Of a stretch of 64,000 bases of DNA, positions 22,575 to 29,704 are shown piece after piece. Position 1 is the first letter of the stretch. Each line of letters opens with the position of its first letter. The position numbers were made by a program, and so were the translations under genes. The notes beneath the pieces are model-generated. The model worked only from the letters and a program-made list of their open reading frames with translations, had not been told where the DNA came from and made no database searches. Source of the DNA: Planctomycetota bacterium (GTDB taxonomy: Bacteria > Planctomycetota > UBA8742 > UBA2392); NCBI GenBank assembly GCA_020638675.1, contig JACKID010000001.1, positions 1,178,001-1,242,000 of the forward strand. Reading direction: 5' to 3'.

Positions 22575-22937
22575 ATGAAAGCTCACAAGACTGCAGCCCG
22601 CCGTAACAAGCGCCGCGCGTTCAGCACCCGTAACCGGATTCGCGCCGCGGGCACGCGTCCGCGGCTGTCCGTGCACCGCACGGTCAAGCACATCTCGGCG
22701 CAGATCATCGACGACGAGAAGCAGGCGACCGTGTGCTTTGCCACGACCGTCGGCAAGGCCAATGCGGACAAGAACTCCGGCAACATCGCGGGCGCCAAGG
22801 CCATCGGCAAGAAGATCGCCGAGCTGGCGATTGCCAAGGGCATCAAGCAGGTCGCGTTTGATCGCGGCCCGAACCGCTACCACGGGCGCATCAAGGCCTT
22901 GGCCGACGCGGCGCGCGAAGCAGGGCTGGAGTTTTAG
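22575..22937 (+). CDS. rplR: Ribosomal protein L18
   Basis: L18 binds 5S rRNA. The 120 residues include RPRLSVHRTVKHISAQIIDD, NIAGAKAIGKKIAELAIAKGIKQVAFDRG (in parts), YHGRIKALADAAREAGLEF. The start ATG 22575 follows GAGGTAAG. It lies between rplF and rpsE. Confidence 0.98.
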   Translation: MKAHKTAARRNKRRAFSTRNRIRAAGTRPRLSVHRTVKHISAQIIDDEKQATVCFATTVGKANADKNSGNIAGAKAIGKKIAELAIAKGIKQVAFDRGPNRYHGRIKALADAAREAGLEF

Positions 22938-22995
22938 GCGAAACTGGAAACCTGGCTGCCGCGGCAGCCGTTAGGAACAGCAAACAGGATTGAGC

Positions 22996-23706
22996 ATGGG
23001 TCATCGAATCTCGGCACGGGACCTGGATCTGGGCGAAGAAAAAGTCGTCCGCGTGAACCGCACTTCGGCGGTGGTCAAGGGTGGTCGCCGTTTCAGCTTC
23101 GCGGCCGTCGTCATCATCGGCGACCGCAAGGGCGTCGTCGGCTACGGCCAGGGCAAGGCACGCGAAGTGCCGACCAGCATCGAGAAGGCCGTCCGCGACG
23201 CGCGCAAGAACCTCGTGCGCTACCCGCTGCGCGGCGACACGATCCCGCACATGGTGGAAGGCCGCTTCCGCAGCTCGCGCGTTGTGCTGCGTCCGGCCGC
23301 GCCCGGTACCGGCATCAAGGCCGGCGCCAGCGTCCGCGCGGTGGTCGAAGAGCTCGGTGTTCGCAACATCCTGACCAAGATTTACGGCAGCCGTAACCCG
23401 TTGAACGTGGTGAAGGCAACGCTGGCCGGTCTCGACCAGCTGCTGTCGAAGCGCGAAGTGTTTGAGCGTCGCGGACTCCCGGTTCACCCGGACCGTGAAG
23501 GCCCGAAGCTCGAGCCGGTGGTTCTGGACGACGATCCGCGCCGCGGGCGCAAGGACACTCGCCGCCAGAAGGGCAAGGGTGGTGATCGTGGCGGCGCAGG
23601 CGGAGGCCGCGGTCGCAAGCCGCGCGCGGAAGGCGCAGCCGATGCCAAGCCCGACGAGGCAAAGCAGGCGGACGCACCGAAGGAAGAAGACAAGGGCGGC
23701 GAGTAG
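22996..23706 (+). CDS. rpsE: Ribosomal protein S5 with C-terminal extension
   Basis: S5 shapes the mRNA entry site and decoding fidelity. Residues about 12-165 match S5 (VVRVNRTSAVVKGGRRFSFAA, GDRKGVVGYGQGKAREVP, NPLNVVKATLAGL). A 60-70 residue tail follows, first basic and Gly/Arg-rich (KGKGGDRGGAGGGRGRK), then acidic (KPDEAKQADAPKEEDKGGE); the total is 236 instead of about 167 residues. ATG 22996 fits AGGA at 22986-22989; the TTG at 22990 is too close. A GGCTGC-CGCG-GCAGCC hairpin lies upstream at 22954-22969. Confidence 0.95.
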   Translation: MGHRISARDLDLGEEKVVRVNRTSAVVKGGRRFSFAAVVIIGDRKGVVGYGQGKAREVPTSIEKAVRDARKNLVRYPLRGDTIPHMVEGRFRSSRVVLRPAAPGTGIKAGASVRAVVEELGVRNILTKIYGSRNPLNVVKATLAGLDQLLSKREVFERRGLPVHPDREGPKLEPVVLDDDPRRGRKDTRRQKGKGGDRGGAGGGRGRKPRAEGAADAKPDEAKQADAPKEEDKGGE

Positions 23707-23775
23707 CTTCAGCCGCGGGATTTGGAACCAGGCGATGATGCCGAGTGACGCGGCCAAGAGCCGACGGAGCGAGCG

Positions 23776-24234
23776 ATGGAACTGAGTGAAATCAAACGGC
23801 GGGGCAACACCCGCAAGAAGTCGATGGTCCGCAAGGGCCGCGGTCCCGGAACCGGCAAGGGCATGACCGCCGGGCGAGGTGGCAAGGGTGCAAGCGCCCG
23901 TACCGGCTTCAGCCACAAGTTCTACTTCGAAGGCGGCCAGATGCCGCTGGTCCGTCGTTTGCCGAAGGTCGGTTTCAACAACCGCTTCAGCAAGGACATC
24001 GTCGTGCTGAACGTCGAGAAGCTGAACGACTTCGATGACGGCGCGGCAGTCGGCCCCGAGGAGTTCCTCAAGGCCGGCTTGATCAACAAGCTTGCCGACG
24101 GCGTCAAGATGCTTGGCAACGGCGAGATCACAAAGAAACTCACGGTTCGCGCGCACCGCTTCAGCAAGACCGCCCGCCAGAAGATTGAAGCCAAGGGCGG
24201 CAAGTGCGAGCAGATCGCAGTCAAACAGGACTAG
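23776..24234 (+). CDS. rplO: Ribosomal protein L15
   Basis: L15 is a late-assembly 50S protein. The 152 residues show RRGNTRKKSMVRKGRGPGTGKGMTAGRGGKGASAR (in parts), FEGGQMPLVRRLPKVGFNN and a C-terminal ribonucleoprotein fold. Only 69 nt separate it from rpsE, so the L30 gene (rpmD) that often sits here is absent. Confidence 0.97.
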   Translation: MELSEIKRRGNTRKKSMVRKGRGPGTGKGMTAGRGGKGASARTGFSHKFYFEGGQMPLVRRLPKVGFNNRFSKDIVVLNVEKLNDFDDGAAVGPEEFLKAGLINKLADGVKMLGNGEITKKLTVRAHRFSKTARQKIEAKGGKCEQIAVKQD

Positions 24235-24320
24235 CGGAATCGCGGTACGTGTGTTAATCCCGGCGGCCTGATGGGGCGCGCCGGTACCGGGCAGAAACCC
24301 GGATCAGCGTTGAGGACGAG

Positions 24321-25742
24321 ATGTCGCAGAATGCAGGGCCAGCCGAGCTATTCCTGAACCTTTTCAAGGTTCCCGAGCTGCGCAAGAAGGCCCTCTTCAC
24401 ACTTTTGATCCTGGCCGTGTTCCGCATCGGGCGCACCATCCCGGTTCCGGGCATCGACAATATCGAGTTCGCCAAGAGCTTCGCCGAGCAGACCAGCAGC
24501 ACCTGGGTCTACAGCTTCCTCGGCATCTACAACGCGCTCTCGGCCGGCGGACTGACCGACTTCACCATCTTCAGCCTCGGCATCATGCCGTACATCAGCG
24601 CGGAGATCATATTCCAGCTGCTGACGAAGGTCGTGCCCAAGCTCGAAGAGATCCAGAAGGAAGGCCAGAGCGGCCAGCGCAAGATTCGCCTCTACGCGCG
24701 AATCGCGACGTTCCCGATCTGCGTCGTGCAGTCGTTCTTCACGATCAAGCTGCTTACCAGCCAGGCGAACCTCGCCTCGGCCGTCGTGTGGGACCTGACC
24801 ACCTTCACCGCCATCGCCATGCTTACCATGACGGCCGGCGCCTATTTCCTGATCTGGCTCGGCGATCAGATCACCGAGCGCGGCATCGGCAACGGCGTCA
24901 GCTTGCTGATCATGGCGGGCATCATCGCCTCGATTCCCAAGTCCATCCTGGGCTTCGTGCAGCCGATGCTCGACAGCACGATCGCGCCGGAGGTCAGCCT
25001 CGACGCGTTCCTGAGCCTTTCCACCCTGCTGGTGATGTTCGTAGTCATCACCTACGGCATCGTGATGATCACGTTGGGCAGACGCGAGATCGTCATCCAG
25101 CACGCCAAGCACGTCCGTGGCGCCAAAGTGGTGGGGGGCCAGCGTCAGACCTTCCCGCTGCGAGTCGACCAGGCCGGCGTCATTCCGATCATCTTCGCCT
25201 CGGCACTGATGACGCTGCCGACGATCCTGTTCGGCAGTCTCGGCCACGCGGTGGAAGGCAGCCCGTTCTGGTCGTCCGCGTTCTCCGACATGAACGACGC
25301 CTTCAACAAGGGCGGCTTCAGCTGGACGATCATGTACTGCACGATGATCTTCTTCTTCACCTACTTCTGGGTGCAGCTGCAGTTCAACCCGATCGAACTC
25401 GCGAAGAACTTCAAAGAGTGGGGTGCGTTCATCCCCGGCGTCCGGCCCGGCAAGGACACGGTGACCTACCTGTCCGAAATCCTGCGCCGCATGACGCTCG
25501 CCGGCGCCACTTTCCTTTGCCTTGTCGCCGTGATTCCGAACGAGCTTCCGAACATCATGATCTTCGTGTTCGGCGACTCCCCGAGCCTGCACGAAAACCG
25601 TCTGTTCTTCCGCGTGATGGGTGGTACCGGTTTGCTGATTGTTGTCCACGTAGCGCTTGACCTGGTCCAGAAGGTCGAAGTCGCGCTGATCCAGCGCAAC
25701 TACGAGGGCTACACCGGCATGGTCGGTCAACGCAAGCGCTAA
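24321..25742 (+). CDS. secY: Sec translocase subunit SecY
   Basis: Channel-forming inner-membrane subunit of the Sec translocon, 473 residues with about ten transmembrane helices. Family blocks include RIGRTIPVPGID (plug region), GIMPYISAEIIFQLLT, QLGDQITERGIGNGVSLLI-like (GDQITERGIGNGVSLLIMAG) and IPGVRPGKDTVTYLSEILRR before the last helices. Start ATG 24321 after GAGGACGAG. It lies between rplO and adk as in many spc operons. Confidence 0.98.
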   Translation: MSQNAGPAELFLNLFKVPELRKKALFTLLILAVFRIGRTIPVPGIDNIEFAKSFAEQTSSTWVYSFLGIYNALSAGGLTDFTIFSLGIMPYISAEIIFQLLTKVVPKLEEIQKEGQSGQRKIRLYARIATFPICVVQSFFTIKLLTSQANLASAVVWDLTTFTAIAMLTMTAGAYFLIWLGDQITERGIGNGVSLLIMAGIIASIPKSILGFVQPMLDSTIAPEVSLDAFLSLSTLLVMFVVITYGIVMITLGRREIVIQHAKHVRGAKVVGGQRQTFPLRVDQAGVIPIIFASALMTLPTILFGSLGHAVEGSPFWSSAFSDMNDAFNKGGFSWTIMYCTMIFFFTYFWVQLQFNPIELAKNFKEWGAFIPGVRPGKDTVTYLSEILRRMTLAGATFLCLVAVIPNELPNIMIFVFGDSPSLHENRLFFRVMGGTGLLIVVHVALDLVQKVEVALIQRNYEGYTGMVGQRKR

Positions 25743-25779
25743 CGAAATCGATGCGCCACGGCGCGTCATGCAGCAGATA

Positions 25780-25801
25780 GGGGCGCGACCGTTCGCGCCC
25801 C
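25780..25801 (+). other. Hairpin between secY and adk
   Basis: Perfect 9-bp stem GGGGCGCGA/TCGCGCCCC with CCGT loop, eight nt before the adk binding site GGAGG (25810-25814). There is no T tail. It may protect or process the mRNA or modulate adk translation. The right arm repeats the CGCGCCC sequence seen at the promoters, but no -10/-35 fits here. Confidence 0.4.
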
Positions 25802-25819
25802 TGTGAATTGGAGGACCCC

Positions 25820-26482
25820 ATGCCCAAACTGATTCTCGTATTCCTCGGCCCGCCAGGCGTCGGCAAGGGCACGCAGGCGGCCAAGCTGGCGGCGGACCTT
25901 CATTTGCCGCACATCAGCACCGGCGATCTGTTCCGCGATCACCTGAAGCGCAAGACCGAGCTCGGGCGCAAGGCCGAGGGCTACATGAACGAAGGCAAGC
26001 TGGTTCCCGATGACCTGGTCGTGGACCTCGTCATGGACCGAATCGGCTCGGCCGACTGCGCCAAGGGCTTCATACTGGACGGCTTCCCCCGCACGGTGCC
26101 CCAGGACACGGCCCTGGAGAAGAAGCTGGACCTGCGGGGCGACAAGGTTGTCGCCGCCATGTACTTCGATGCGCCGCGCGAGGTCATCGTGGAGCGCATC
26201 AGCGGGCGGCGCACCTGCAAGGCCTGCGGCGCCATGAGCCATGCCAAATTTGCGCCCACGAAGCAGGAAGGCGTCTGCGACACGTGCGGCGGCGAGACCT
26301 ACCAGCGCGCCGATGACGACGCGTCCAAGGTCACGGAACGCCTGAAAGAATACGACAACAAGACCGGGCCGCTGGTGCCGCACTATCGCGAGAAGGGCAT
26401 CCTGCACGAGTTTGACGCGCGGGGCGGGGTGGACGAGATCTTTGAGCAGCTGAAGGCGGAGATAGAAGGGTTGAAAGCCTGA
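25820..26482 (+). CDS. adk: Adenylate kinase
   Basis: Interconverts AMP, ADP and ATP in the cytoplasm. The 220 residues have the P-loop GPPGVGKGT (10-18), the AMP-site STGDLFR and DGFPRT motifs, and a long LID carrying a structural zinc site (Cys133, Cys136, Cys153, Cys156: CKAC and CDTC). ATG 25820 has GGAGG five nt upstream; the TTG at 25808 overlaps that site. Gene order secY-adk-infA is common, but map (methionine aminopeptidase), often next to adk, is not here. Confidence 0.98.
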   Translation: MPKLILVFLGPPGVGKGTQAAKLAADLHLPHISTGDLFRDHLKRKTELGRKAEGYMNEGKLVPDDLVVDLVMDRIGSADCAKGFILDGFPRTVPQDTALEKKLDLRGDKVVAAMYFDAPREVIVERISGRRTCKACGAMSHAKFAPTKQEGVCDTCGGETYQRADDDASKVTERLKEYDNKTGPLVPHYREKGILHEFDARGGVDEIFEQLKAEIEGLKA

Positions 26483-26504
26483 GCCCACACCCGTCAAGCT
26501 TAAA

Positions 26505-26521
26505 GGTCGGAATTTTCGACC
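26505..26521 (+). terminator. Weak hairpin after adk
   Basis: GGTCG/CGACC stem with an AT-rich loop (GAATTTT), 22 nt after the adk stop and just before the infA promoter. There is no T tract behind it, so termination would be at best partial. Confidence 0.3.
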
Positions 26522-26527
26522 CGCCGC

Positions 26528-26565
26528 TTGCAAGGGGAATGCGCCCATGCTACCGTGCCGCGCCC
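26528..26565 (+). promoter_or_regulatory. Internal promoter for infA with CGCGCCC discriminator
   Basis: TTGCAA (26528-26533), 17-nt spacer, TACCGT (26551-26556), then GC and CGCGCCC (26559-26565). The boxes are weaker than at rpsG, fusA and rpsJ, but the downstream block is identical and a nearly 100-nt leader follows. The leader has CCGTTGTG twice, TGTGAACG twice and a CTTCCA/TGGAAG hairpin before the strong GGAGGG site. Confidence 0.65.
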
Positions 26566-26661
26566 TGAAATCGGGAGGGGTGCGTTCCGTTGTGCAGGTG
26601 TGAACGTAAGCCGTTGTGAACGAAGTACTTCCATAAACTGGAAGGAGCCTGTCGGAGGGTT

Positions 26662-26877
26662 ATGTCGAAGGATGATGCCATTCGAGTCGACGGTACGGTG
26701 GTGGAGTCTCTCCCGAATGCCATGTTCCGTGTCGAACTCGAAAATGGGGAAAAGGTGCTCTGCACCATCTCCGGCAAGATGCGAAAGCACTACATCCGGA
26801 TCCTCCCGCGGGACAAGGTAATCGTGGAACTTAGCCCGTACGACCTTGAAAAGGGCCGTATCGTCTATCGCAACTAG
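26662..26877 (+). CDS. infA: Translation initiation factor IF-1
   Basis: IF-1 occupies the 30S A site during initiation. The 71-residue OB-fold protein shows DAIRVDGTVVESLPNAMFRVELENG, GKMRKHYIRILPRDKVIVELSPYDL and the ending KGRIVYRN (in parts). The binding site GGAGGG at 26654-26659 is among the strongest in the window. It starts the alpha-operon part, probably from its own promoter. Confidence 0.98.
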   Translation: MSKDDAIRVDGTVVESLPNAMFRVELENGEKVLCTISGKMRKHYIRILPRDKVIVELSPYDLEKGRIVYRN

Positions 26878-26909
26878 GCAGGGCTTCAGCAGTACTTGGG
26901 GAATGAACG

Positions 26910-27026
26910 ATGAAGGTCAAGGCCTCCGTCAAACGCATCTGTGAGGGTTGCAAGGTCATCCGGCGCAAGGGCGTCGTACGAGTGATCTGCAGCAAGAATC
27001 CGCGCCACAAGCAGCGCCAGGGCTAG
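26910..27026 (+). CDS. rpmJ: Ribosomal protein L36, zinc type
   Basis: Very small 38-residue gene, found by reading the gap between infA and rpsM. The translation begins MKVKASVKRICEGCKVIRRK and ends NPRHKQRQG, the standard L36. The zinc ligands Cys11, Cys14, Cys27 and His33 are all present. The upstream site TTGGGGAATG is modest. Location between infA and rpsM is canonical. Confidence 0.96.
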   Translation: MKVKASVKRICEGCKVIRRKGVVRVICSKNPRHKQRQG

Positions 27027-27051
27027 ATCCCGTCGCTTTTTGAGGCCGTAA

Positions 27052-27082
27052 GTTGGGGTAGCCGTACGGCGTTGAGCCCAAC
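27052..27082 (+). promoter_or_regulatory. rpsM leader: two-helix RNA motif, copy 1
   Basis: GTTGGG (27052-27057), GTA, inner hairpin GCC-GTAC-GGC (27061-27070), GTTGAG, CCCAAC (27077-27082). Outer and inner stems are separated by a 3x6 internal loop GTA/GTTGAG. The same loop, with different but still complementary stems, occurs before rpsK. The motif ends two nt before the rpsM binding site region. Confidence 0.6.
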
Positions 27083-27097
27083 AGGAGCAAGAGAGAA

Positions 27098-27475
27098 ATG
27101 CCGCGTCTTCTCGGTGTAGACATCCCGGGCAACAAGCAGTTGCCCTACTCATTTACCCACATCTTCGGCATCGGCCGTGCCGTCGCGCTCCAGGTCTGCG
27201 AAGGCCTGAACCTCGACACCAGCCGCAAGGCCCACACGCTGACGGACGAAGAACTCGCCCGCATCGCCGCGTTCGTGGAAAAGAACTACGTGGTGGAGGG
27301 TAACCTTCGCCGCCAGCGCACCCAGAACGTCAACCGCCTGCGCGACATCAAGTGCTACCGCGGGTTGCGTCACCGCGCCGGTCTTCCGGCCCGCGGGCAG
27401 CGTACTCGCACCAATGCACGCACTCGCAAGGGTCCGCGCAAGACGATCGCCGGCAAGAAGAAGGTCGCCAAGTAA
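27098..27475 (+). CDS. rpsM: Ribosomal protein S13
   Basis: S13 forms head bridges to the 50S subunit. The 125 residues contain GVDIPGNKQLPYSFTHIFGIGRAVA (in parts), GNLRRQRTQNVNRLRDIKCYRGLRHRAGLPARGQRTRTNARTRKG (in parts), as expected. Preceded by AGGAGC and by the two-helix leader motif shared with rpsK. In E. coli the leader of this gene is the S4 target; here rpsD is not in the operon. Confidence 0.98.
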   Translation: MPRLLGVDIPGNKQLPYSFTHIFGIGRAVALQVCEGLNLDTSRKAHTLTDEELARIAAFVEKNYVVEGNLRRQRTQNVNRLRDIKCYRGLRHRAGLPARGQRTRTNARTRKGPRKTIAGKKKVAK

Positions 27476-27526
27476 CGGAACGAATTCCACGTCGCTCAGC
27501 CGGAAGGCACGGGCGGCTTAGTCATT

Positions 27527-27559
27527 GCGGGGTACCCACATTGGTGGGGTTGAGCCCGC
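27527..27559 (+). promoter_or_regulatory. rpsK leader: two-helix RNA motif, copy 2
   Basis: GCGGG (27527-27531), GTA, inner hairpin CCCAC-ATTG-GTGGG (27535-27548), GTTGAG, CCCGC (27555-27559). The internal loop is identical to the rpsM copy while both stems differ by compensating changes. The rpsK binding site GGAGG (27560-27564) directly follows, so folding could control access to it. Confidence 0.6.
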
Positions 27560-27572
27560 GGAGGAACCAAAG

Positions 27573-27989
27573 ATGGCCAAGGCAGCGGCGCCCGGCAAGG
27601 GCGGCAAGGAAAAGAAGGTCAAGGTCAAGAAGGTCAAGCGCAACGTCCCGCGCGCGATCCTTCACGTCAAGAGCACCTTCAACAACACCATCGTGACGGT
27701 GACCGACCTCAACGGCGACACCCTCGCCTGGGACAGCGCCGGCAGCATGGGCTTCAAGGGCTCGCGCAAGGGCACGCCGTTCGCCGCGCAGCGCGCAGGC
27801 GAAAACGTGGCCGAAAAGGTCAAGAAGATGGGCGTGCGCGAAGTGGAAGTTCGCGTGCAGGGTGCTGGCGCCGGGCGCGAAAGCGCGGTGCGCGCCATCC
27901 AGCAGCGCGGCATCGACGTCAAGTCCATTGAAGACGTCACGCCGCTGCCGCACAACGGCTGCCGACCGAAGAAGAAGCGCCGCGTATAG
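27573..27989 (+). CDS. rpsK: Ribosomal protein S11
   Basis: S11 is a platform protein near the E site. From ATG 27573 (GGAGG eight nt upstream) the product has 138 residues; the frame extends to 27525, but that part covers the leader motif. It has a Lys-rich N-terminus, then ILHVKSTFNNTIVTVTDLNG, SSGSMGFKGSRKGTPFAAQ-type and VRVQGAGAGRESAVRAI blocks, and ends with CRPKKKRRV. The next gene is rpoA; rpsD (S4), usually between them, is absent. Confidence 0.97.
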   Translation: MAKAAAPGKGGKEKKVKVKKVKRNVPRAILHVKSTFNNTIVTVTDLNGDTLAWDSAGSMGFKGSRKGTPFAAQRAGENVAEKVKKMGVREVEVRVQGAGAGRESAVRAIQQRGIDVKSIEDVTPLPHNGCRPKKKRRV

Positions 27990-28041
27990 CAGCGCACGAT
28001 GCAGGGCGCGCCTGAAGTCGCGCCGGACAATTTTCGCCGCA

Positions 28042-28069
28042 TTGACTGACTGAGATGCGCGGGTAACGG
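28042..28069 (+). promoter_or_regulatory. Possible promoter before rpoA
   Basis: TTGACT (28042-28047), 16-nt spacer, TAACGG (28064-28069), about 58 nt before rpoA. A perfect palindrome GGTGCGC-G-GCGCACC follows at 28072-28086, where transcription would begin. The -10 box is only partly conserved and the CGCGCCC block is missing, so this is less certain than the other promoters. Confidence 0.45.
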
Positions 28070-28126
28070 ATGGTGCGCGGCGCACCGGGAAACCCGAGCA
28101 GAGCCAGGGAAGCAAGGAGAAGCCGT

Positions 28127-29179
28127 ATGAGGATCCGCTGGCGTGGGCTAGAGCTGCCGAATCGACTGCTGTGTGACAAGGAAACCCAGACTGACGCGTT
28201 CGGCCGTTTCACGGTCGAGCCGTTCGAGCGTGGTTTCGGTACTACCATCGGTAACAGCCTGCGACGCATTCTGCTTTCCAGTCTGGAAGGAACGTCCCCG
28301 GTCAGCATGAAGATCAAGGGCGTTTCGCACGAGTTTGAGAGCCCCAAGGGCGTGCTGGAAGACGTGCCGCACATCGTGCTGGCCGTCAAGAAGCTGCAGG
28401 TCGCGCTGACCACCGACGCGCCGCGCACGCTGCACCTGAAGGTGAACAAGAAGGGCGAAGTCACCGCCGGCGATTTCGCGCCGGACCCGGAAGCCGAAGT
28501 CATCAACCCCGAACTGGTGATCTGCCACCTGACCTCCGCCCAGCCCTTCGAGCTGGAAGTGACGGTCAAGCGCGGGCGCGGGTACCAGACCGCCGAAGAA
28601 CTCAGCCAGGGCAGCAGCGAGCTGGGCCTGATCTGGCTTGATGCCAACTTCAGCCCGGTGACCCGCGTGCGCTTCAAGACCGAGTACACGCGCGTCGGCA
28701 AGTTGACGAACTATGACCGCCTGATCCTCGAGATCTGGACCGACGGCACCAAGGACCCGGAGTTCTGCCTGGTGGAATCGGCCAAGATCATGCGCAAGCA
28801 CCTGAACCCGTTCGTGCAGTACTACGAACTCAAGGACCAGCTGGTTGCCGAGGGCGCCAAGGTCGGCGACGCCGGCCGCAAGAGCGACGAGATGGAGCGC
28901 CTGAAGCAGTTGCTGCTGCGCCCGATCACCGAGCTCGACCTCAACGTGCGTGCGAACAACTGCATGCGCGCCGAGCGAATCCACACGATTGCGGACCTGG
29001 TTGGCCGCAGCGAAGACGACCTGCTTGAGATCCGCAACCTGGGCAAGACCACGCTCAAGGAAATCAAGAAGAAGATCGAAGACATGGGGCTGCACTTCGG
29101 CATGGACCTGACTGACTTTGGTCTGGGCAGCGAGGGCGGCGTCGAACACGGAAGCATGGCGGGCGCGATTTCAGACTAG
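28127..29179 (+). CDS. rpoA: RNA polymerase alpha subunit
   Basis: Alpha subunit, 350 residues from ATG 28127 (AAGGAG at 28114-28119); the 19 residues encoded further upstream are not alpha-like. The N-terminal assembly domain shows FTVEPFERGFGTTIGNSLRRILLSS and the C-terminal domain shows ITELDLNVRANNCMRAERIHTIADLVGRSEDDLLEIRNLGKTTLKEIK (in parts), the UP-element and activator contact surface. Slightly longer than the usual 320-330 because of loops in the N-domain. It is followed by rplQ after 18 nt. Confidence 0.98.
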   Translation: MRIRWRGLELPNRLLCDKETQTDAFGRFTVEPFERGFGTTIGNSLRRILLSSLEGTSPVSMKIKGVSHEFESPKGVLEDVPHIVLAVKKLQVALTTDAPRTLHLKVNKKGEVTAGDFAPDPEAEVINPELVICHLTSAQPFELEVTVKRGRGYQTAEELSQGSSELGLIWLDANFSPVTRVRFKTEYTRVGKLTNYDRLILEIWTDGTKDPEFCLVESAKIMRKHLNPFVQYYELKDQLVAEGAKVGDAGRKSDEMERLKQLLLRPITELDLNVRANNCMRAERIHTIADLVGRSEDDLLEIRNLGKTTLKEIKKKIEDMGLHFGMDLTDFGLGSEGGVEHGSMAGAISD

Positions 29180-29197
29180 CGCGCCAGGAGCAGAACA

Positions 29198-29662
29198 ATG
29201 CGACATCGCAATCGCGGAAGAAAACTCGGTGTAAGCCCGGCCCATCGCAAGGCCATGGGCCGGAACATGGTCCAGGCGTTGATCGACCACGAGCGCATCG
29301 TGACGACCGTCGAGAAGGCCAAGCAGTTCCAGCCCCTCGCCGAGAAGATCATCCACCTGGGCAAGACCGACAACCTGAACAATGTGCGCCGTGTCGTGAA
29401 GCTGGCGGGCAACCGCAAGCTCGAAAACGAAGTAACGGCCACGGAGACGGCGGGCGAAGGCAAGGACAAGGTCACCAAGACGCGCACCCTCGCCAAGACC
29501 ACGATCCAGAAGTTGTTCCGGGATATCGGCCCCCGCTACAAGGAGCGCAATGGCGGCTACACCCGCATCATCCGCATGGCGCGGACGCGTGTGGGTGACA
29601 ACGCCACCCAGTGCATCTTTGAGCTGGTCGCCTCGCCCTGGACGAAGACGGAAAAGAAATAG
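29198..29662 (+). CDS. rplQ: Ribosomal protein L17 with insertion
   Basis: L17 is a tunnel-exit protein. The 154 residues begin MRHRNRGRKLGVSPAHRKAM and contain DHERIVTTVEKAKQFQPLAEKIIHLGK and GGYTRIIRMARTRVGDNATQCIFELV (in parts). About 25 charged residues (NEVTATETAGEGKDKVTKTR) are inserted in the middle, giving a longer product than the usual 116-130. It ends just before a hairpin pair in front of trmD. Confidence 0.97.
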   Translation: MRHRNRGRKLGVSPAHRKAMGRNMVQALIDHERIVTTVEKAKQFQPLAEKIIHLGKTDNLNNVRRVVKLAGNRKLENEVTATETAGEGKDKVTKTRTLAKTTIQKLFRDIGPRYKERNGGYTRIIRMARTRVGDNATQCIFELVASPWTKTEKK

Positions 29663-29692
29663 GGCGACACTCGAGTCGCCGCGAGCGGCGAC
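29663..29692 (+). promoter_or_regulatory. Bistable hairpin before trmD
   Basis: GGCGAC (29663-29668), GTCGCC (29675-29680) and GGCGAC (29687-29692) are spaced so that the central GTCGCC can pair with either neighbour. The second hairpin abuts the trmD binding site AGGTAG. The two folds exclude each other, as in a small RNA switch. Function is inferred. Confidence 0.4.
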
Positions 29693-29704
29693 AGGTAGAG
29701 CCCG

